Source: Humulus lupulus (lineage: Eukaryota; Streptophyta; Magnoliopsida; Rosales; Cannabaceae). From it: a stretch of 64,000 nucleotides of DNA. Each line of letters starts with the position of its first letter. The stretch's first letter is position 1. The stretch is from positions 228,658,360 through 228,722,359 of the forward strand of contig NC_084793.1 in assembly GCF_963169125.1 (NCBI RefSeq). Reading direction: 5' to 3'. Both the position numbers and the translations under genes were made by a program. A model generated the notes under the pieces. It was not told where the DNA came from. It ran no database searches and saw nothing but the letters and a program-made list of their open reading frames with translations. This document shows positions 1-12,200 of the stretch, in pieces.

Positions 1-386
1 CAAACATGATTAGTGGCCCCTGAATCAATTATCTAGGTATAACAATTATTTTCCACTAAGCAGACCTTAGTGTCCAGTAAGTCAAATTTACTTTCCTTTT
101 TGTTCTTCAACTCCTTGAGATTTCTTTTACATTTCCTCTTACTATACCCATCTGTATGGCAGTGGGAACAATTCCCATTGTAGTTGGAGAGGGCAACTTT
201 TTTGCCCTTGCCTTTGTTAATGCTAGGCTTCTGAGTTGTGTGCTTAGTCATTAGCAATAGATTTTTGTTACTTTTCCACCTTTTAATATTACCAATTAAT
301 TTGTCATTAGCAAGAATGGACATATGAGAGTTTCCTCCAATCATTGTATTATTGTAATTAAACAATAAAAAAATACAACCATACAC
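1..386 (-). pseudogene. Ty1/copia gag-protease remnant
   Basis: Decayed fragment of a copia polyprotein read on the minus strand. It shows a zinc-knuckle-like motif CSHCHTDGYSKRKC (spacing C-x2-C-x4-Y-x4-C, with Tyr where the nucleocapsid His should be), a basic Lys-rich stretch before it, and about 30 residues further the aspartic protease motif IDSGATNHV at the window edge. This order is that of copia gag followed by protease. A TAG stop sits directly before IDSGATNHV where copia proteins usually have Trp, so this is probably a TGG-to-TAG change. The remainder of pol would lie left of the window. No gag capsid domain is recognisable upstream (above position 386), so the piece is truncated at both ends. 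Confidence 0.7.
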
Positions 387-1613
387 TCATACACCATAAA
401 TCATAGTATTTGTACAATGAAATAAAAAATAAACATGATGCATGCTTACAAAAACCTATTCATATGAGTACAATGATGAGATAACCAACATAAGTAAGTG
501 TCATAGATAGAATAGGTCAAATACTTAATAGTTAAAACGAGACACTCTCATTTGTTATCATATCAAAATATCTAATATCTTTATAATAAAAAATTATTTT
601 TAATTTGTTCGAAAATATATCCAGCTAGGGTAGATATATTTTTCGTTAGTGTAATCTGCTATTTCAGGTTTCTCGACTCAACCCATGAGTGTCGTCGATA
701 GGATAGGTCAAAACACTATCGCAAAGAGGTCTACCTTTTAAAATCCTAGCCAAAACACCTTCCAATAGGAATGACAAAAGCAAAGTCGTCTTGCGGCCCT
801 GACTAGAACCAACATTTTTCAACCAATAGTAGAGATCGTAGGTTATATTGCCTTATAGCCTTCTCCCACTCACTATTTTATAAATAAAAGATTTTCTATT
901 AAAGTATCTCATAATTTAATTACTAAGTGATTATTACCAAAATTTAACTATTAAATCTAAATCACTTATGCAATCCAAATTTTAACTCTTAAAATTCTAA
1001 GATTACCAACCTTAGAATAATTACTAACAATTACTAATTAATTATGAACTATGTTTTTCCTAGGTATTAAACTCATTAATAACCCTAAAACATATTAAGG
1101 TAATCAGCACATGTTATTAATGTGATATTACCCAATTTAACTACTCAAATCTAATTCACATTATTAGTGTCCATTTATGGTAGAAAAAGAACTATACTAC
1201 ATTCTATCCTATGAGACATGCTAATAAAAATTAACATTCATACATAACATGCCATTGAAATGATGCAATGAGTGGGCATTCCTATTCTATATGGCATGTG
1301 AAGTGATCATATCATCATGTTACCAATCATACAATATAATTAAATGTTAGGGTATTGACCGAGTTATGTTTGTTAAACGAAATTACAAAAATACACCAAG
1401 GCATTTATTGGGCTTCAAAGCTTCTTGTAATATCCATGGGCTTCGTCCTTCGTTGTGGGCCTTCTGGGATTACACACTCAAACCCTAACCCTAGGTTCTA
1501 AATGAGATGACCTAACTTCCAAAATTAAGATTTATCAAAAGTTTCTTAAACTTTTGTTATTAAAATAAATAATTTCATAAATTATTAGTTAATAACTAAA
1601 TGAAAGTGGTTAC
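387..1613. other. AT-rich spacer, no gene seen
   Basis: About 1.2 kb of AT-rich sequence without a convincing reading frame. It may contain flanking or LTR sequence of the copia remnant, but I could not find paired termini. A TGTTAGGG string near 1343 looks like a copia LTR start, but no matching end was found. Confidence 0.4.
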
Positions 1614-2333
1614 TGTTGACCAACATTTTGGTCAACGGCACTGAGTCAATATGAACGATAGAAATAAATTTAAAGAACTGAAATCAAGTAAACGACACAA
1701 AGAATTTATAGTGGTTCGGCCCCAAGAGTAATCACCTACGTCCACTTACACTTATATTAATCAAGAAGGTCTCAGACCAAAGATCAAGAAGAGCATGCTT
1801 CAACTGATTTTCTTAAGCCTGAGAGAGAATATAATTCAATAGAGTTTTTTATGTAAATTGCGCACAAATTTAGCTTAGAGAAAATGACTGAGAGAGATCT
1901 CTATTTATAGAGACTCTTAATGGGCTATGGTCCCTTACAAATTAATCTAGTCCCTACACGTGTAGTGTGATATTGTTACAACTGATTACAAATTCAAATA
2001 ATACTGGAAAAATACATTCAAATATCATTTACATAAATATCTTGGGATATTTCACAATATCTCTTGAAATCTAGATCTTCGGGTGAAAAGGTCTTGTATA
2101 TCGAGCAGGGTCTCTCTTCAAGTAGCTTCAAGTGATGTTACCATCTATCTTTTCTTTGAGTATAACACTTTGATCAGTTTCCAACCTAGAACAAAGTAGA
2201 TTGCAACTCTTCGCACTAATGATGTTTACTCATGCAGCTATCTTATCTCGACTAGCTCTTAGAATTTGATGTCGTTTACCACCGCGTATCCTCTTCAAAT
2301 GCCACATCATCATGTCTAAATTTGGGTTAAACA
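1614..2333 (-). repeat. 3' LTR of decayed Tat element 3
   Basis: 720-bp LTR in minus orientation. On the plus strand it runs from TGTTGACC to GTTAAACA and is followed by a C-rich run (2334-2345), the complement of the polypurine tract. The layout matches the LTRs of Tat elements 1 and 2 here: a terminal palindrome GTTGACC-N8-GGTCAAC at its left end and a TATA box inside the palindromic 16-mer TCTCTATTTATAGAGA at 1898-1913. The phrase 'gtggttcggcccc...acctacgtccac' is also shared with the LTR of element 1. The partner 5' LTR is not in the window. Confidence 0.75.
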
Positions 2334-2404
2334 TTTTCCCCCCAAGTTTATCCTTGTGCGACCAACAGTGGATAAACTTGCATGCTACGACTAGGTTGGC
2401 GCTT

Positions 2405-3066
2405 CTTTATCGTATCTTTTAAAGTCTTGTTAACAGCTTCTACTTGTCCATTAGCTTAGGGATGAGCAAATGCTAAAAAGCTTATTGTGATACCATGTCG
2501 TGCACAAAAGTCATGAAGTCAACCACCTTCTTTGAAGTAATAGTTGCTAGCAGTTCTGCTTCAATCCATTTAGTGAAGTAGTCTTCTGGACTATTGCAAA
2601 CTTGAGTCCTCATTTTCCTGTAGGTAGTTGTCCGATAAGGTCTATTCCCCATACATCAAATGGTTAGGGACTTTGAATTTGTTTAAGCTCATTGGGAACT
2701 GCTCGAGGTATCTTAGAGAATCTCTAACACTTGTCACATTTTCGCACGTACTCCATTGCATCATCATTCATAGTTGGCTAGAAATACCCTTGTCTTGATA
2801 TCTTTTTGGCTAGGCATTGCCTCCCTACGTGATTGCCACAAAATCTTTCATGCACTTCAATCATTAATATCCTAGCTTTTGTTATGGTGACACGTCGAGG
2901 TAGAGGCATTGGGTACCCTCGTTTATACATTATTCCATCAAGGATTACGTATTTAGTAGCCTGCCTTGATATTTTTTTGGCCTCGTTTCTGTCTTGGGGC
3001 AAAGTTGCATGGTCCAGATAAGCAGCAATTGGAGTCATCTAGGAATAGGTGTTGTCGGACAGTAGC
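2405..3066 (-). pseudogene. Tat element 3 integrase remnant
   Basis: Minus-strand integrase fragment. It starts in the linker before the zinc domain (YVILDGIMYKRGYPMPLPRR), passes the H-H-C-C finger (HERFCGNH, then CDKC), continues to the core motif [14 protein letters not shown] with the first catalytic Asp, and breaks up after a NKTLKDTIKK-like stretch at about 2410. The open part is 2778-3038. Several stops interrupt it: Trp-to-stop in GYF*PTM, Gln-to-stop in CDKC*RF and one in SP*PFD. The segment carrying the second catalytic Asp is missing, and the C-terminal end joins almost directly to the polypurine tract and LTR, so a deletion removed the 3' part of the element. The left half is continuous with 5345-6504 once the solo LTR is removed. 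Confidence 0.75.
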
Positions 3067-3556
3067 TGTAACGACCCAAATTCGCTAATAAGGCTTAAGG
3101 GCCTTGATCAGTGTGCCAGGAGGGCATTATTGGATTAATTGTGATTTAAATGTTTAATTATATGTTTAGTAATGTTTTTATGATAATATGAAATAATTAT
3201 GTGATATATGTGAGAACCACATTATTATGTTGGCAGGTCCGCGGAGCATGACTCGAGACAATCCTAGGGTCAGATAGCAGGAAAAGTCACAACGGGACTT
3301 AACATATGACTTTGGACAAGTCAGGGGTATTTTAGGTATCGGGTAGCAATTTAGACTATTGGGTTGTGAAAATAAATATATGGAGATATATTTGAGGTCA
3401 GGATGTTTAGGCGGGAATATTGGGGGATTTTACTATTTTTCCCTCGGGGACCGTTCCGGCACCTCGAGCTTTGGGAATTAACTTAGTGGGTAAGACAAAC
3501 ATAAGGAAACCTTTAGAAGGAAAAGATAAACCGACTTTATTTTCTACTCAGCTGGT

Positions 3557-3605
<49 letters not shown>

Positions 3606-5339
3606 AAGGGAAACAAGGGAAGAAACACTCAGAGTAAAATTGGGAAATTAGAGCTGAAGAATTACTGGAAATTTAGAGGAATTCAGGAGAAACTTAGAGG
3701 ATTAGCTCAGTAGACAATCATGGATTAAACCAGGGCTAAGGAAGCATGGATTTCTTTCATTCTGTGGTTAGAACTTGAGTTTCAGCTGGGTTATTGAGGT
3801 GTGTTCAATTGATGTTTAAGGTGGAATTGAGCTGGGAAATCATTGGGAATCAGCTGGGTTTTGGCTAGAGGAAGGGTTCTATCTAGAAGGTAAGTTTTAC
3901 TCCATGAGTTAATGATTTGAATTTGAGTTTTGACTGGTTAAAATTGGGTGTTTAAGTTCTTAGAGTTTCAAGAATTGGAAGTGAGATTTCTATGGTTTCT
4001 TTAGACTGAATTTCTGTTGAAATGTGTAGCATAAGTTGTGTAATAAGTTGTGGAAATGTTGGGTGTTGAAGTAGGGAGCTTAGGGGTGGTTTGGGCTGAG
4101 GTTTTGAGCTTTAAAATGGTGAGTTTTCTGGGCACGAAGGGAAGGGTCGCGGCTCTGTTCTAAAGCGCTGCGGCCCTAGGATGAAGAAAAGCCAAGGATG
4201 GGCGCTGCGGCGCGTGTTTTTGTTCAGGTTGGCCTTGGTTCTGTTTTGAGGCTAGGGCCACGGCTGAGCTTCAAGGGCCGCAGCCCTGGTTATGCACATG
4301 AACTTTTTAGGATTTTAGGCATGGGAATGTGGTCTAGTTTGCTCGGGATTGGTTTCACCACCGTGCTTGGTGGAATTCGGATTCCCGGGAGTTAGTTTGT
4401 AACCGGAAACCTATATTTGAATATTAATGGAACCCTATACTTTGGTTATGACTAGGTGATAAAGGCTTAGGCTCGGGAACGAATCGTGCTTGAGGAGCGT
4501 TGCTCATAATCATTAACCGTACAGACTAAAGGTAAGAAAACTGCACCTGGTTGAATATATGTGACGGGACTAAGGGTTCCCTATTGTAAAGGCTTGAAAT
4601 GATGGTATTATGCCATGCAAGCTATTTAGTGAACCAACGGCCTAAGGGTGCCAAGGGTTTCACTAGCGCACAGGGCGCGACTCGGCCACTGGTATCCGAG
4701 GACAGCTTGTTATGCACTGAGCTCGGTTTAAGCGGGCCGGAGTCAGTGGGATAAACAGGGGGTGCGACCTAAGTCGTCGGCCCTGAATATTATGTAATAT
4801 GAGTGGTTGATTGCTTCTTGAATCTGAATATATGTGATGGATGTTTATTGTGAATTATTTGATGAGAGATCATGCTTGTTGACTTAACTGTTTGATATCA
4901 TTGATTGTGTTGTATATGATGTTTTCTTGCTGGGCCTTGGCTCACGAGTGCTACGTGGTGCAAGTAAAGGCAAGGGAAAGTTGGATCAGCCCTGATTGGA
5001 GAGCTCAGTGAGTGGAATGTACATAGCTAGTTGCTCAGCTGCCACGGTTGAGGTTTAGGCAGGGGCGTGTGACCCAAAGACTGTCTATTTTGCCTTAGTA
5101 TGGCTAATGATTACTCATATACCTTTGGGAGTCTGTAAACTTACTTTTAACCCTGTTTCTTTTGGGATCCCGTGTATGTAACAGTTTAGTTATATAAAAT
5201 GAGTCTTTTGAGACCAAAACCTTTTTAACCCTAGCTCTTACATGTTTACTGACACGTTTTCATAATAATGGCTTGATTAGCAAGTCTTGCACCTTTATAA
5301 GTACACAGTGTAGCGGTCTTGGCTATCCAGGGCGTTACA
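3067..5339 (+). mobile_element. Solo LTR (TGTAAC family), 2273 bp
   Basis: Starts TGTAACGACCCAAATTC, ends GGGCGTTACA, and is flanked by a perfect 5-bp target duplication GTAGC (3062-3066 and 5340-5344). It splits the Tat element 3 pol gene. No internal coding region, second LTR, primer site or polypurine tract is visible, so a solo LTR left by LTR-LTR recombination is the best reading. It shares its start and an internal block (near 4930: GCTGGGCCTTGGCTCACG) with the elements at 14419-16601 and 33139-36086. Its open frames (3420-3713, 4198-4395) look like chance. Confidence 0.75.
3560..3605. repeat. (CT)n microsatellite
   Basis: About 22 CT units, nearly uninterrupted, inside the solo LTR. 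A shorter CT tract occurs at the similar place (about 15034) in the related LTR at 14419-16601, so the microsatellite belongs to this LTR family. Confidence 0.9.
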
Positions 5340-5344
5340 GTAGC

Positions 5345-6504
5345 ACCGTCTCTGTTTTTTTAATACTTGATTGGGCAAAATGCTCAACTGGTGTTATATT
5401 TAAAGTGTCTCTATCTTTGGCGCTTTCTAGTTTAGTTAAGGCATCAACATTGGAATTTAGGTAGCGTGGACTTGCTGTATAGAAAATTTCTTGAACTGCG
5501 CTAGAAGATCTTTAGCTTTGCTTAGATAGGAAGCCATCTTTATGCCCGAGCCTGGTATTCACCTAATATCTGGTTCACAGCTAGTTGTGAATCACTGTAG
5601 ATTTTTATTGATAGGGCTTTGACGTCTCTAGCAAGTCGTAATCTGATGAGCATGGCTTCATACTCTGCTTCATTGTTTGAGGCAGTAAATCCAAACCTTA
5701 GGGCACAATGAATGTGATGCCTTTCTGGTGTGATTAAACTTATTCCAACTCTAGAGTTGTGTTCATTTGAGGACCCATCTACATACAGCTTCCATGTTGG
5801 CCAGGTTTCTTCATTTTCTTCTGGCGTTTTTGGCTATTCGTTTTCATCGGATACCCTGGTGCATTCAGCGATAAAATCTGCTAATGCTTGTCCTTAGATA
5901 GCAGTTCTTAGTTGGTATGAGATCTCATATTTCCCTAGCTCTACTGCACATTTGAGTAGTCGACCAGATGCCTCTTGTTTTTGTAACACTTTCCTGAGGG
6001 GTTGGTCAGATAAAATTGTGATATGGTGAGCTTGGAAATAGGGCCTTAACTTTCTTGTTGCCAATAGTAGGCAGTAAGCCAATTTTTCAATCAGTGGGTA
6101 TCATGTTTCTGCCCAATCAACCTTTTGTTGATGTAATACACTGGATGTTGGACTTTGTCTGCTTCCCTGACAAGCACTACACTAACAGCATGTTCAGTAA
6201 CTGCTACATACATATAGAGAGTTTCCCCATCAATTAGCTTTGACAAAATTGGCGGTTGCGCCAAGTGCTTTTTAAGTGCCATGAAAGCCTTTTCACATTC
6301 TTCTGTCCATTCGAATTTGTTATTTCCTCTTAACAGGTTGAAGAATGGAACACATTTATCTGTTAATTTTGAGATGAATCTGCTGAGAAGAGTTATTCGC
6401 CTAGTTAGGCTTTGCACATCCTTTATCTTGGTTGGGGACTTCATGTCAATCAAGGCTTTAATTTTTTCTGAATTAGCTTCTATACCTCTTGAATTGAAGA
6501 TGAA
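5345..6504 (-). pseudogene. Tat element 3 RT end, two RNase H domains
   Basis: Minus-strand pol remnant. In coding order it holds the end of the reverse transcriptase (NSRGIEAN, then QSLTRRITLLSRFISK and a WTEECEKAF connection), a gypsy RNase H without a catalytic-looking start (TLYMYVAVTEHAVSV ... LSDQPLRKVL), and a second archaeal-type RNase H with intact-looking LYVDGSSNE, ASNNEAEYEAM and YSDSQLAVNQ blocks at about 5580-5800. Two RNase H domains in tandem are a known mark of the Tat lineage. Stops at about 6091 and 5894, and more below 5560, break the frame. The upstream RT with the YVDD box is gone: the frame ends abruptly at about 6504 where copia-type LTR sequence begins. Confidence 0.8.
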
Positions 6505-7768
6505 TCATATTATTTTATGTAGTATACAATTACACCACAAAATTAAATATGATTAAATTAAATTTCAATAAAAATTAATTTCACAAAATTATTAATATAA
6601 TTTTATTTGCCATTAAATATTATGTCATAAATAATATTTTAAATATTATTTCACAAATAATATTAATTTGTGAGATTAAAAATAATACATTAGTATTTTT
6701 AAATGTGTCATTTTAATACCAAAATCTTTCCTCTGTGTTATCGAGCTAGTACAAGGACAATATGGACCTGTAGTTCTAAGCTCCAATAATTTAATTAATT
6801 TCACTAACTCTTAGTTCTATTAATTAATTTATTAACTATGAATTATTCCACTAGAAATTCATAGTTGAACTCCCAAAACTACAGTCTTATATTATTAGAA
6901 GCTATAACTATAAAGTCGTCCATTGATTTAGTCATTGCATAAGTTATGATCATCTGATAGTTGTTCATAATTAAAGTTAGGTCTTAATGTCCGTTAAGCT
7001 CTCTAATTTTTTCTTTATCAATTAGTTCCATTGATCCTCTAATGAAAATTATTCTACAAATTTAATTATAGAATGAAATTTTTGTTCTCTAACAGAAATT
7101 GAGCACTCTATGTTCAAGTCCCAAATCAACACTAAAAGGAACAACTAATCTGCTTTCATTTAAGTAAGGAGCAGGTTCCATATCTGTGAAGTATGTTCCC
7201 AGCCACTTGTAGTTCTATGACTCCAAGATATCAGGAATTCGGTCGTAGGAATATTGAACCTTACCCGATAAGTCAAAAGTCATAAAAGCATGAACATGAG
7301 TTCATTATTCCCTTCAAGATTGAGGTCAAGTCTCAAACGACTATCGATTGACGAATGTTGAGCTTCTTTATTTTAACGGAGATTATCAAAAGTTCTTTCT
7401 TTCATCGTCTCCCAGTCCAATACAATCTATATTGTATACGGTACATCTATCTCTTTGTGTCGCTACACTTAACAGTCTGGATAAATTATTTATTAAACAA
7501 AAGATAGACCGTACTCATAATCTTTATTAATAAAGCTCCCACTTTATTTAGCAATTATGAACAATTTTTATATTATTATCTTGAATTAAATCATCTTGTA
7601 TATATATCATTATACATATAATTAATTCAAGACCACATCAATAATATTAGATCTTCATGATAAATGACATGTATAATTAAAAACAAATATGGGTGCAAAA
7701 TATTAATTTTAGTTAATTAACAGTAATCGTTTATATAGAAATACGCTTTAAGGGCACAAAACCTAACA
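6505..7768 (-). repeat. Copia-type LTR-like insertion
   Basis: AT-rich sequence that, read from 7768 on the minus strand, begins TGTTAGGTTTTGTGCCC, a start typical of plant copia LTRs. It replaces the RT sequence of Tat element 3 at about 6504. The other end is unclear: a TCATA at 6505-6509 matches the TCATA following 7768, but the implied terminus is not the usual CA. No coding sequence is seen. Confidence 0.45.
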
Positions 7769-7795
7769 TCATATTGGGCAGATCAAGTGGAAAGT

Positions 7796-8593
7796 TGTTA
7801 CACCTATAAGTGTAAAGGCCTAGCACTTGTACAATGTTTCTAATTTTGATTCACACACTAGGGTCGTGATCAAACCGACAAACCAAACCAGGCAGTCGAA
7901 GCTTATGATGATAGACTAGCTATGGGATTAGTGGGATGAGTTATATGTACTTGATAGTTGTAATGTTGCATACATGATCATTTATTGGTTCTCTGTTTTG
8001 TTTTATATGATGATTGTATTTTTGTTTTAAAGATTAACCACTTTAGTGGTAAAAAGAGAGGTTCTTGAGTTAGTCTTTATCCTATTGAGCTTCATAAGCT
8101 CACCCATTTTCCTCCCTTATGGGAATGCTCAGTTTGAGACTAGTGAATGCCAATTGAATGAAGATATGGAATTAGATAGCTTCCTAGATTAGTCCTTGCT
8201 AGTTCTTTTGGTTATTAAAGTTGGATTGTATGGCATTATTTACTTTCGGATATTATTGTCTGGATATTAAACTTGAACTGTGTTTTGTTAAATGTTGAGG
8301 ATATATGGATACTAAGTATAATTTTTCATTATTTAAAACTGATTAAATTTAACTATATAGTAATTGCATAACTGTGGATATTACTTTTGAGATTATATAT
8401 GCGAGTGGGAGATCTTAATCTGTTTTATAAATTTATCAAGAGTTATTCTATATTTTTAAACAATATTGTTATATTCATATAAATTAAATATTAAGGATCA
8501 CTTATAAATACTATTTTAAACAAGGGTCAAATATTAATTTTTAACCACCTAAGTTATGGTTATTATACTTTTAGTACGACCTAGGGTGTAACA
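7796..8593 (-). repeat. LTR-like repeat, TGTTACACC ends
   Basis: A 798-bp stretch bounded by TGTTACACC and GGTGTAACA, inverted termini typical of gypsy LTRs. The flanks (AAAGT and CTTGT) do not form a target duplication, so it may be a rearranged solo LTR rather than a clean insertion. No coding frame is visible. Confidence 0.4.
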
Positions 8594-9299
8594 CTTGTAC
8601 TGTCTCAAAATTAGGGGTTTTAAGAACTTAGTTTTAAGAGCTCTAATCTAATCATCTTCCATCATGTTCCTAGTATTTTAAGTTGCATCTACTCCATTAA
8701 TTAAAGAGTTCCTAGGACAAGTTGCTTAGAGGATTCATATTACTGTATGTGTGAAATATATTTAAATGCTTTAATGGAAAGAAAAAAAAAGTCACACAAC
8801 GAAACCAGAAGAGTGAGTAATATTATTTCACTATTTTTCTATTGTCAAATCACTTATCATTCTATTTTTTATATTCTTTTTATATTGAGAAAGGGGATTA
8901 CAACTTATGATCTCTATTCTTGTGAGGAGAGATATAGTACTACTACGTTATATGCCTATAACTATGCCAAATCACCTACCATTGATTGCCTATTTTTAAT
9001 TAGTTCACTAATATTTATTTGCTTCAGGTTGCGTGAAATGAAATATAGTACTGATCACCAAACATATCTCTCTCCTTTTTTTTTTTTTTGAGATTTTTCA
9101 CATATACACAAATAAATTAAAACAAAATCTTTTATACGGTTATAAAAGTTTTTTTTTTTTTTTCACTTTTTGTAGTGCGACAATTCTTTCTTTTTTACGG
9201 TCTCTTCGACACTCAAATCTCTTGTTTTGATGTCAAAAATCTGTTGAAAAAATTATATTTTATATATAATAAATAGCTAATTTAGACTAATGTGTGAAT
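8594..9299. other. AT-rich spacer, no gene seen
   Basis: AT-rich sequence with homopolymer runs. One 114-codon frame at 8747-9091 has low-complexity composition and no recognisable domain, so I treat it as chance. Confidence 0.4.
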
Positions 9300-9850
9300 G
9301 GAAAATTGATGCCTTAAATGTGGTCCATTGATAACTGCTTATAAATACAAATTTGTTTAATGATCTAATCACCGTAATAATGGTGAATATTCTGATTGAT
9401 ATAAGAAATTATGGTAAAGATTGTGATTGGTCAATATCACTAATTTTGTGGGATTTTTGGTATTAATTCCCTTGTGTCCACACTTGGTATTCCACCCCAT
9501 ATGAAGCCTATAAAAGGAGGCTTCACCTTTCATTCTAGAGACACCAACAAATAGAGTCACTTAATAAAAAGCTCTCTTGTCTTATTCTTCTTTGTTTTTC
9601 GTAAGTCTTAAGGTGATAGAGTGAAGGTATTAATCCGAGTTCGCTGGAGTAGTGAAAGTAGTGTATTCCTCTACTCGTTAGTCGTTGTATCCTGGGAAGT
9701 GGTTGCTCACGTATCCTCTAACACCAATCAGGTAGAGAGGGCAAATCTGCTTTAAGAAAAGCGTGTTTACGTGTCTCGGCTTTCTTTTCAATTACCAATT
9801 TTATAATTTATTATTTTGTATTTATTTTTTCTGTTATTCAATTAATAATA
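9300..9850 (+). promoter_or_regulatory. Possible LTR/promoter fragment with TATA box
   Basis: A less AT-rich stretch with CCTATAAAAGGAGGCTTCAC near 9508 (TATA-like). About 170 bp downstream follows sequence of the kind found in copia LTR R-U5 regions (GTCGTTGTATCCTGGGAAG near 9683). No paired LTR, target duplication or gene was found next to it. It could be the promoter end of a truncated copia LTR. The identification is by general resemblance only. Confidence 0.3.
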
Positions 9851-10639
9851 TATTATTATGTTTGTTAATTTTCTCCATTCTCTTTATTTAAATATCTAAC
9901 AAAATTATCTTGCGATTCATTTGTTGAGAAACTGATTGGAAAACAATGAGTTTCATGTAGCATATCTAGCTATATGTTATAAATATATATACATATCTAT
10001 AGTAATATATATAAGCGGTGATTTTCAATATAGCCAAAATATTTCCTATAACCAAAATCTTTAATTCACTACGTGTCTCAAATTGAGATTGCCTTTTCAA
10101 TCCACTATGTTTAACTTTGTCATTAGATGCAAGGACAAAAAAAACTATGTACATTGAATGGTGTGGATTAATTAGTTCTATTTTGATTAAAAACAATAAT
10201 TAACAAAAAAAAAAATTTTAATTACCGTGTACGTGCCATAGTCACGTACCTACTAACTAGTATATATATATTACTTGATGAAGTGTGAATGTCGCAGAGC
10301 GGGAATGCTTAAATTGGCCAATGAGTATTTGGAAAGATGAGCGTTTAAGATAACTGAGGTGTTCATGATATGTGAAAGTTTAACTTCATTTTGAAATATG
10401 CTACATGTGTATTTCTAAATAAAACAGTTGTTTGTCACCTTTCTAGCGAATGAATATTATTATTATATTATTTGTTTGATAAATATTATATATTATTATT
10501 CTTACATGTAAAAGTAATTAAAGTAAAATAAATATATATATTTCATACGTAATAATAGTTTTTCACTTACAATGATAGTTTTGCATTATTTGAAGTAGTT
10601 ATTAGATACTTTATGATAACAACGCTCTTAGGTGTAGCA
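9851..10639. other. AT-rich spacer, no gene seen
   Basis: No recognisable frame, RNA gene or repeat boundary. Poly-AT and ATT runs dominate, for example around 10455-10545. Confidence 0.4.
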
Positions 10640-11230
10640 TTTAATTAATTTTATGTATGTTATTTTTTGGTACTTCTTTAGTATATTTTAGGTATATTTA
10701 TATTTTTTTGGTGTATATTTTGGTTTGTATTTGTTTATTCTTTCGTGTTATTTGGTAATTTACAAAACTATAAAATACAACAACTTAAACATCAACTAGA
10801 CATCAACCCAGTGTTAACAAAACAACTTAAAATCAACTAGATATCTACCAAAAATATATCAAAGATGAATCAAAAAAGAAAACAAGGTCCAAAATATTAC
10901 CAAAAATTATTCTTTTTAATAAAAATATATATGCCTAAGGTACGGACACCAATGTAAGACAATGACCATCTCCAACATTATTTTCTAGTTTGTTTTGGGC
11001 ATATGTTTAGTTTTTCTTAAGTAAATTAGGTTGATGTCTAGTTGACTTATAATTTAGTATATTTTTTGTATATATTGGGTGTTTTCCGTTTTTTTTTTGC
11101 ATGCCTTAGATATATTTTTTTGTGTTTTTTGGTAAGTTTTCCAAGGTTTTATTTTTATTTTTTATTTTATTTTTTGTTGATGTCTGTTATTTTTTAGTTG
11201 CTTTGTTGATACTAGGTTGATGTTTAGTTG
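10640..11230 (+). repeat. Dispersed AT-rich repeat family, copy 1
   Basis: Contains GGTTTGTATTTGTTTATTC near 10720 and GGTAATTTACAAAACTATAA near 10750. The same text occurs in reverse complement around 32440-32580 and in the same sense around 51060-51110, with weaker copies at 36440-36800. 'Cat-caac-taga' phrases recur in both orientations, so the unit is internally quasi-palindromic. The type of repeat is not recognised. Confidence 0.55.
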
Positions 11231-12200
11231 TGTTAGGATTAATGTCCTAAAAGCATGTAAAAACATTTTATTGATTTAAATAAAAGTAAAATTTTCTTAT
11301 ATTTGAATATTATAATTATTGTTTGAATTAATTATATGATAATATCAAGAAAATTCCTTATTCATTCATGAGAATATGATCTTGTATTAGTACGAGAGAA
11401 TTAAGATCATATATAATTAATAAAATAGTCAGTAACATATTAAAGTATAGAATCTTTAATGAATGGTTACTAGTACGGTTTGCTAAGCATACGAGATGCA
11501 AGTAATCTAGATTCAGATTATTGATGTGGATAGACATCTTAGTAAAAGTGTTGTATATAATAGAGATTATATATGACAGGATCGATAAGAATTAATTATC
11601 TTTATAAACTTGTTGTTTGACATAAAGCTTTGATTCTTATCATAATAGATGATCATTTGTAGATCAATCTAAATCATGAGTATTCATGAACTTATGTTTG
11701 TGTTTATTGGATCTTTTGATTCACTCGTTAAGGTCTCTTAGTATAATAGGCTAATGACTTTTGTTTTGGAGATTCAATATCATGAATGGTTGGGAACATG
11801 AATTACAATAATGGAATCCATATTTTCCTGGTAGGTCGAATATTGGTTCTCTTAAGGGTTAATTCTGGAACTCAATAGTTATTGAGCTCAAATCTATAAT
11901 TTGATTATAGATTAATTATCCGCTAGTGAATTAATGGTATTTAAGGATTAAGTGATCATTAGAATGGTAAAACGATAATCTTGACCAGCTCTAATTAACG
12001 AACCAATAAATGGAGGACAAAGCTACATTTATTGATTATATCAATGGATTATAAGAGAAAAATCAATAAATATAATTATATAAATATCTAGAGTGCAATT
12101 CAATATTTATAGTGGAGTAATCATGGAATTAATAAATAAGATTATTGGATTAAAGATCTTAATTAATAATATGGTTTATTGGAATTTCGTATTATAGATC
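11231..12200 (+). repeat. Copia-type LTR-like sequence, left part
   Basis: Begins TGTTAGGATTAATGTCC, a typical plant copia LTR start, preceded by AGTTG. It runs without coding sequence to 12200, where a solo LTR-like element interrupts it. Sequence resumes at 18010. The combined length without insertions is about 2 kb. The family is not identified further. Confidence 0.5.

Noticed and set aside
6505..7773. TCATA target duplication around the copia-type LTR-like insertion
   Set aside because: The implied left terminus lacks the TG/CA ending, and no RT sequence resumes after 7773, so the match may be chance.
8747..9091. 114-codon frame as a gene
   Set aside because: Low-complexity AT-rich translation, no domain, no promoter or splice context.
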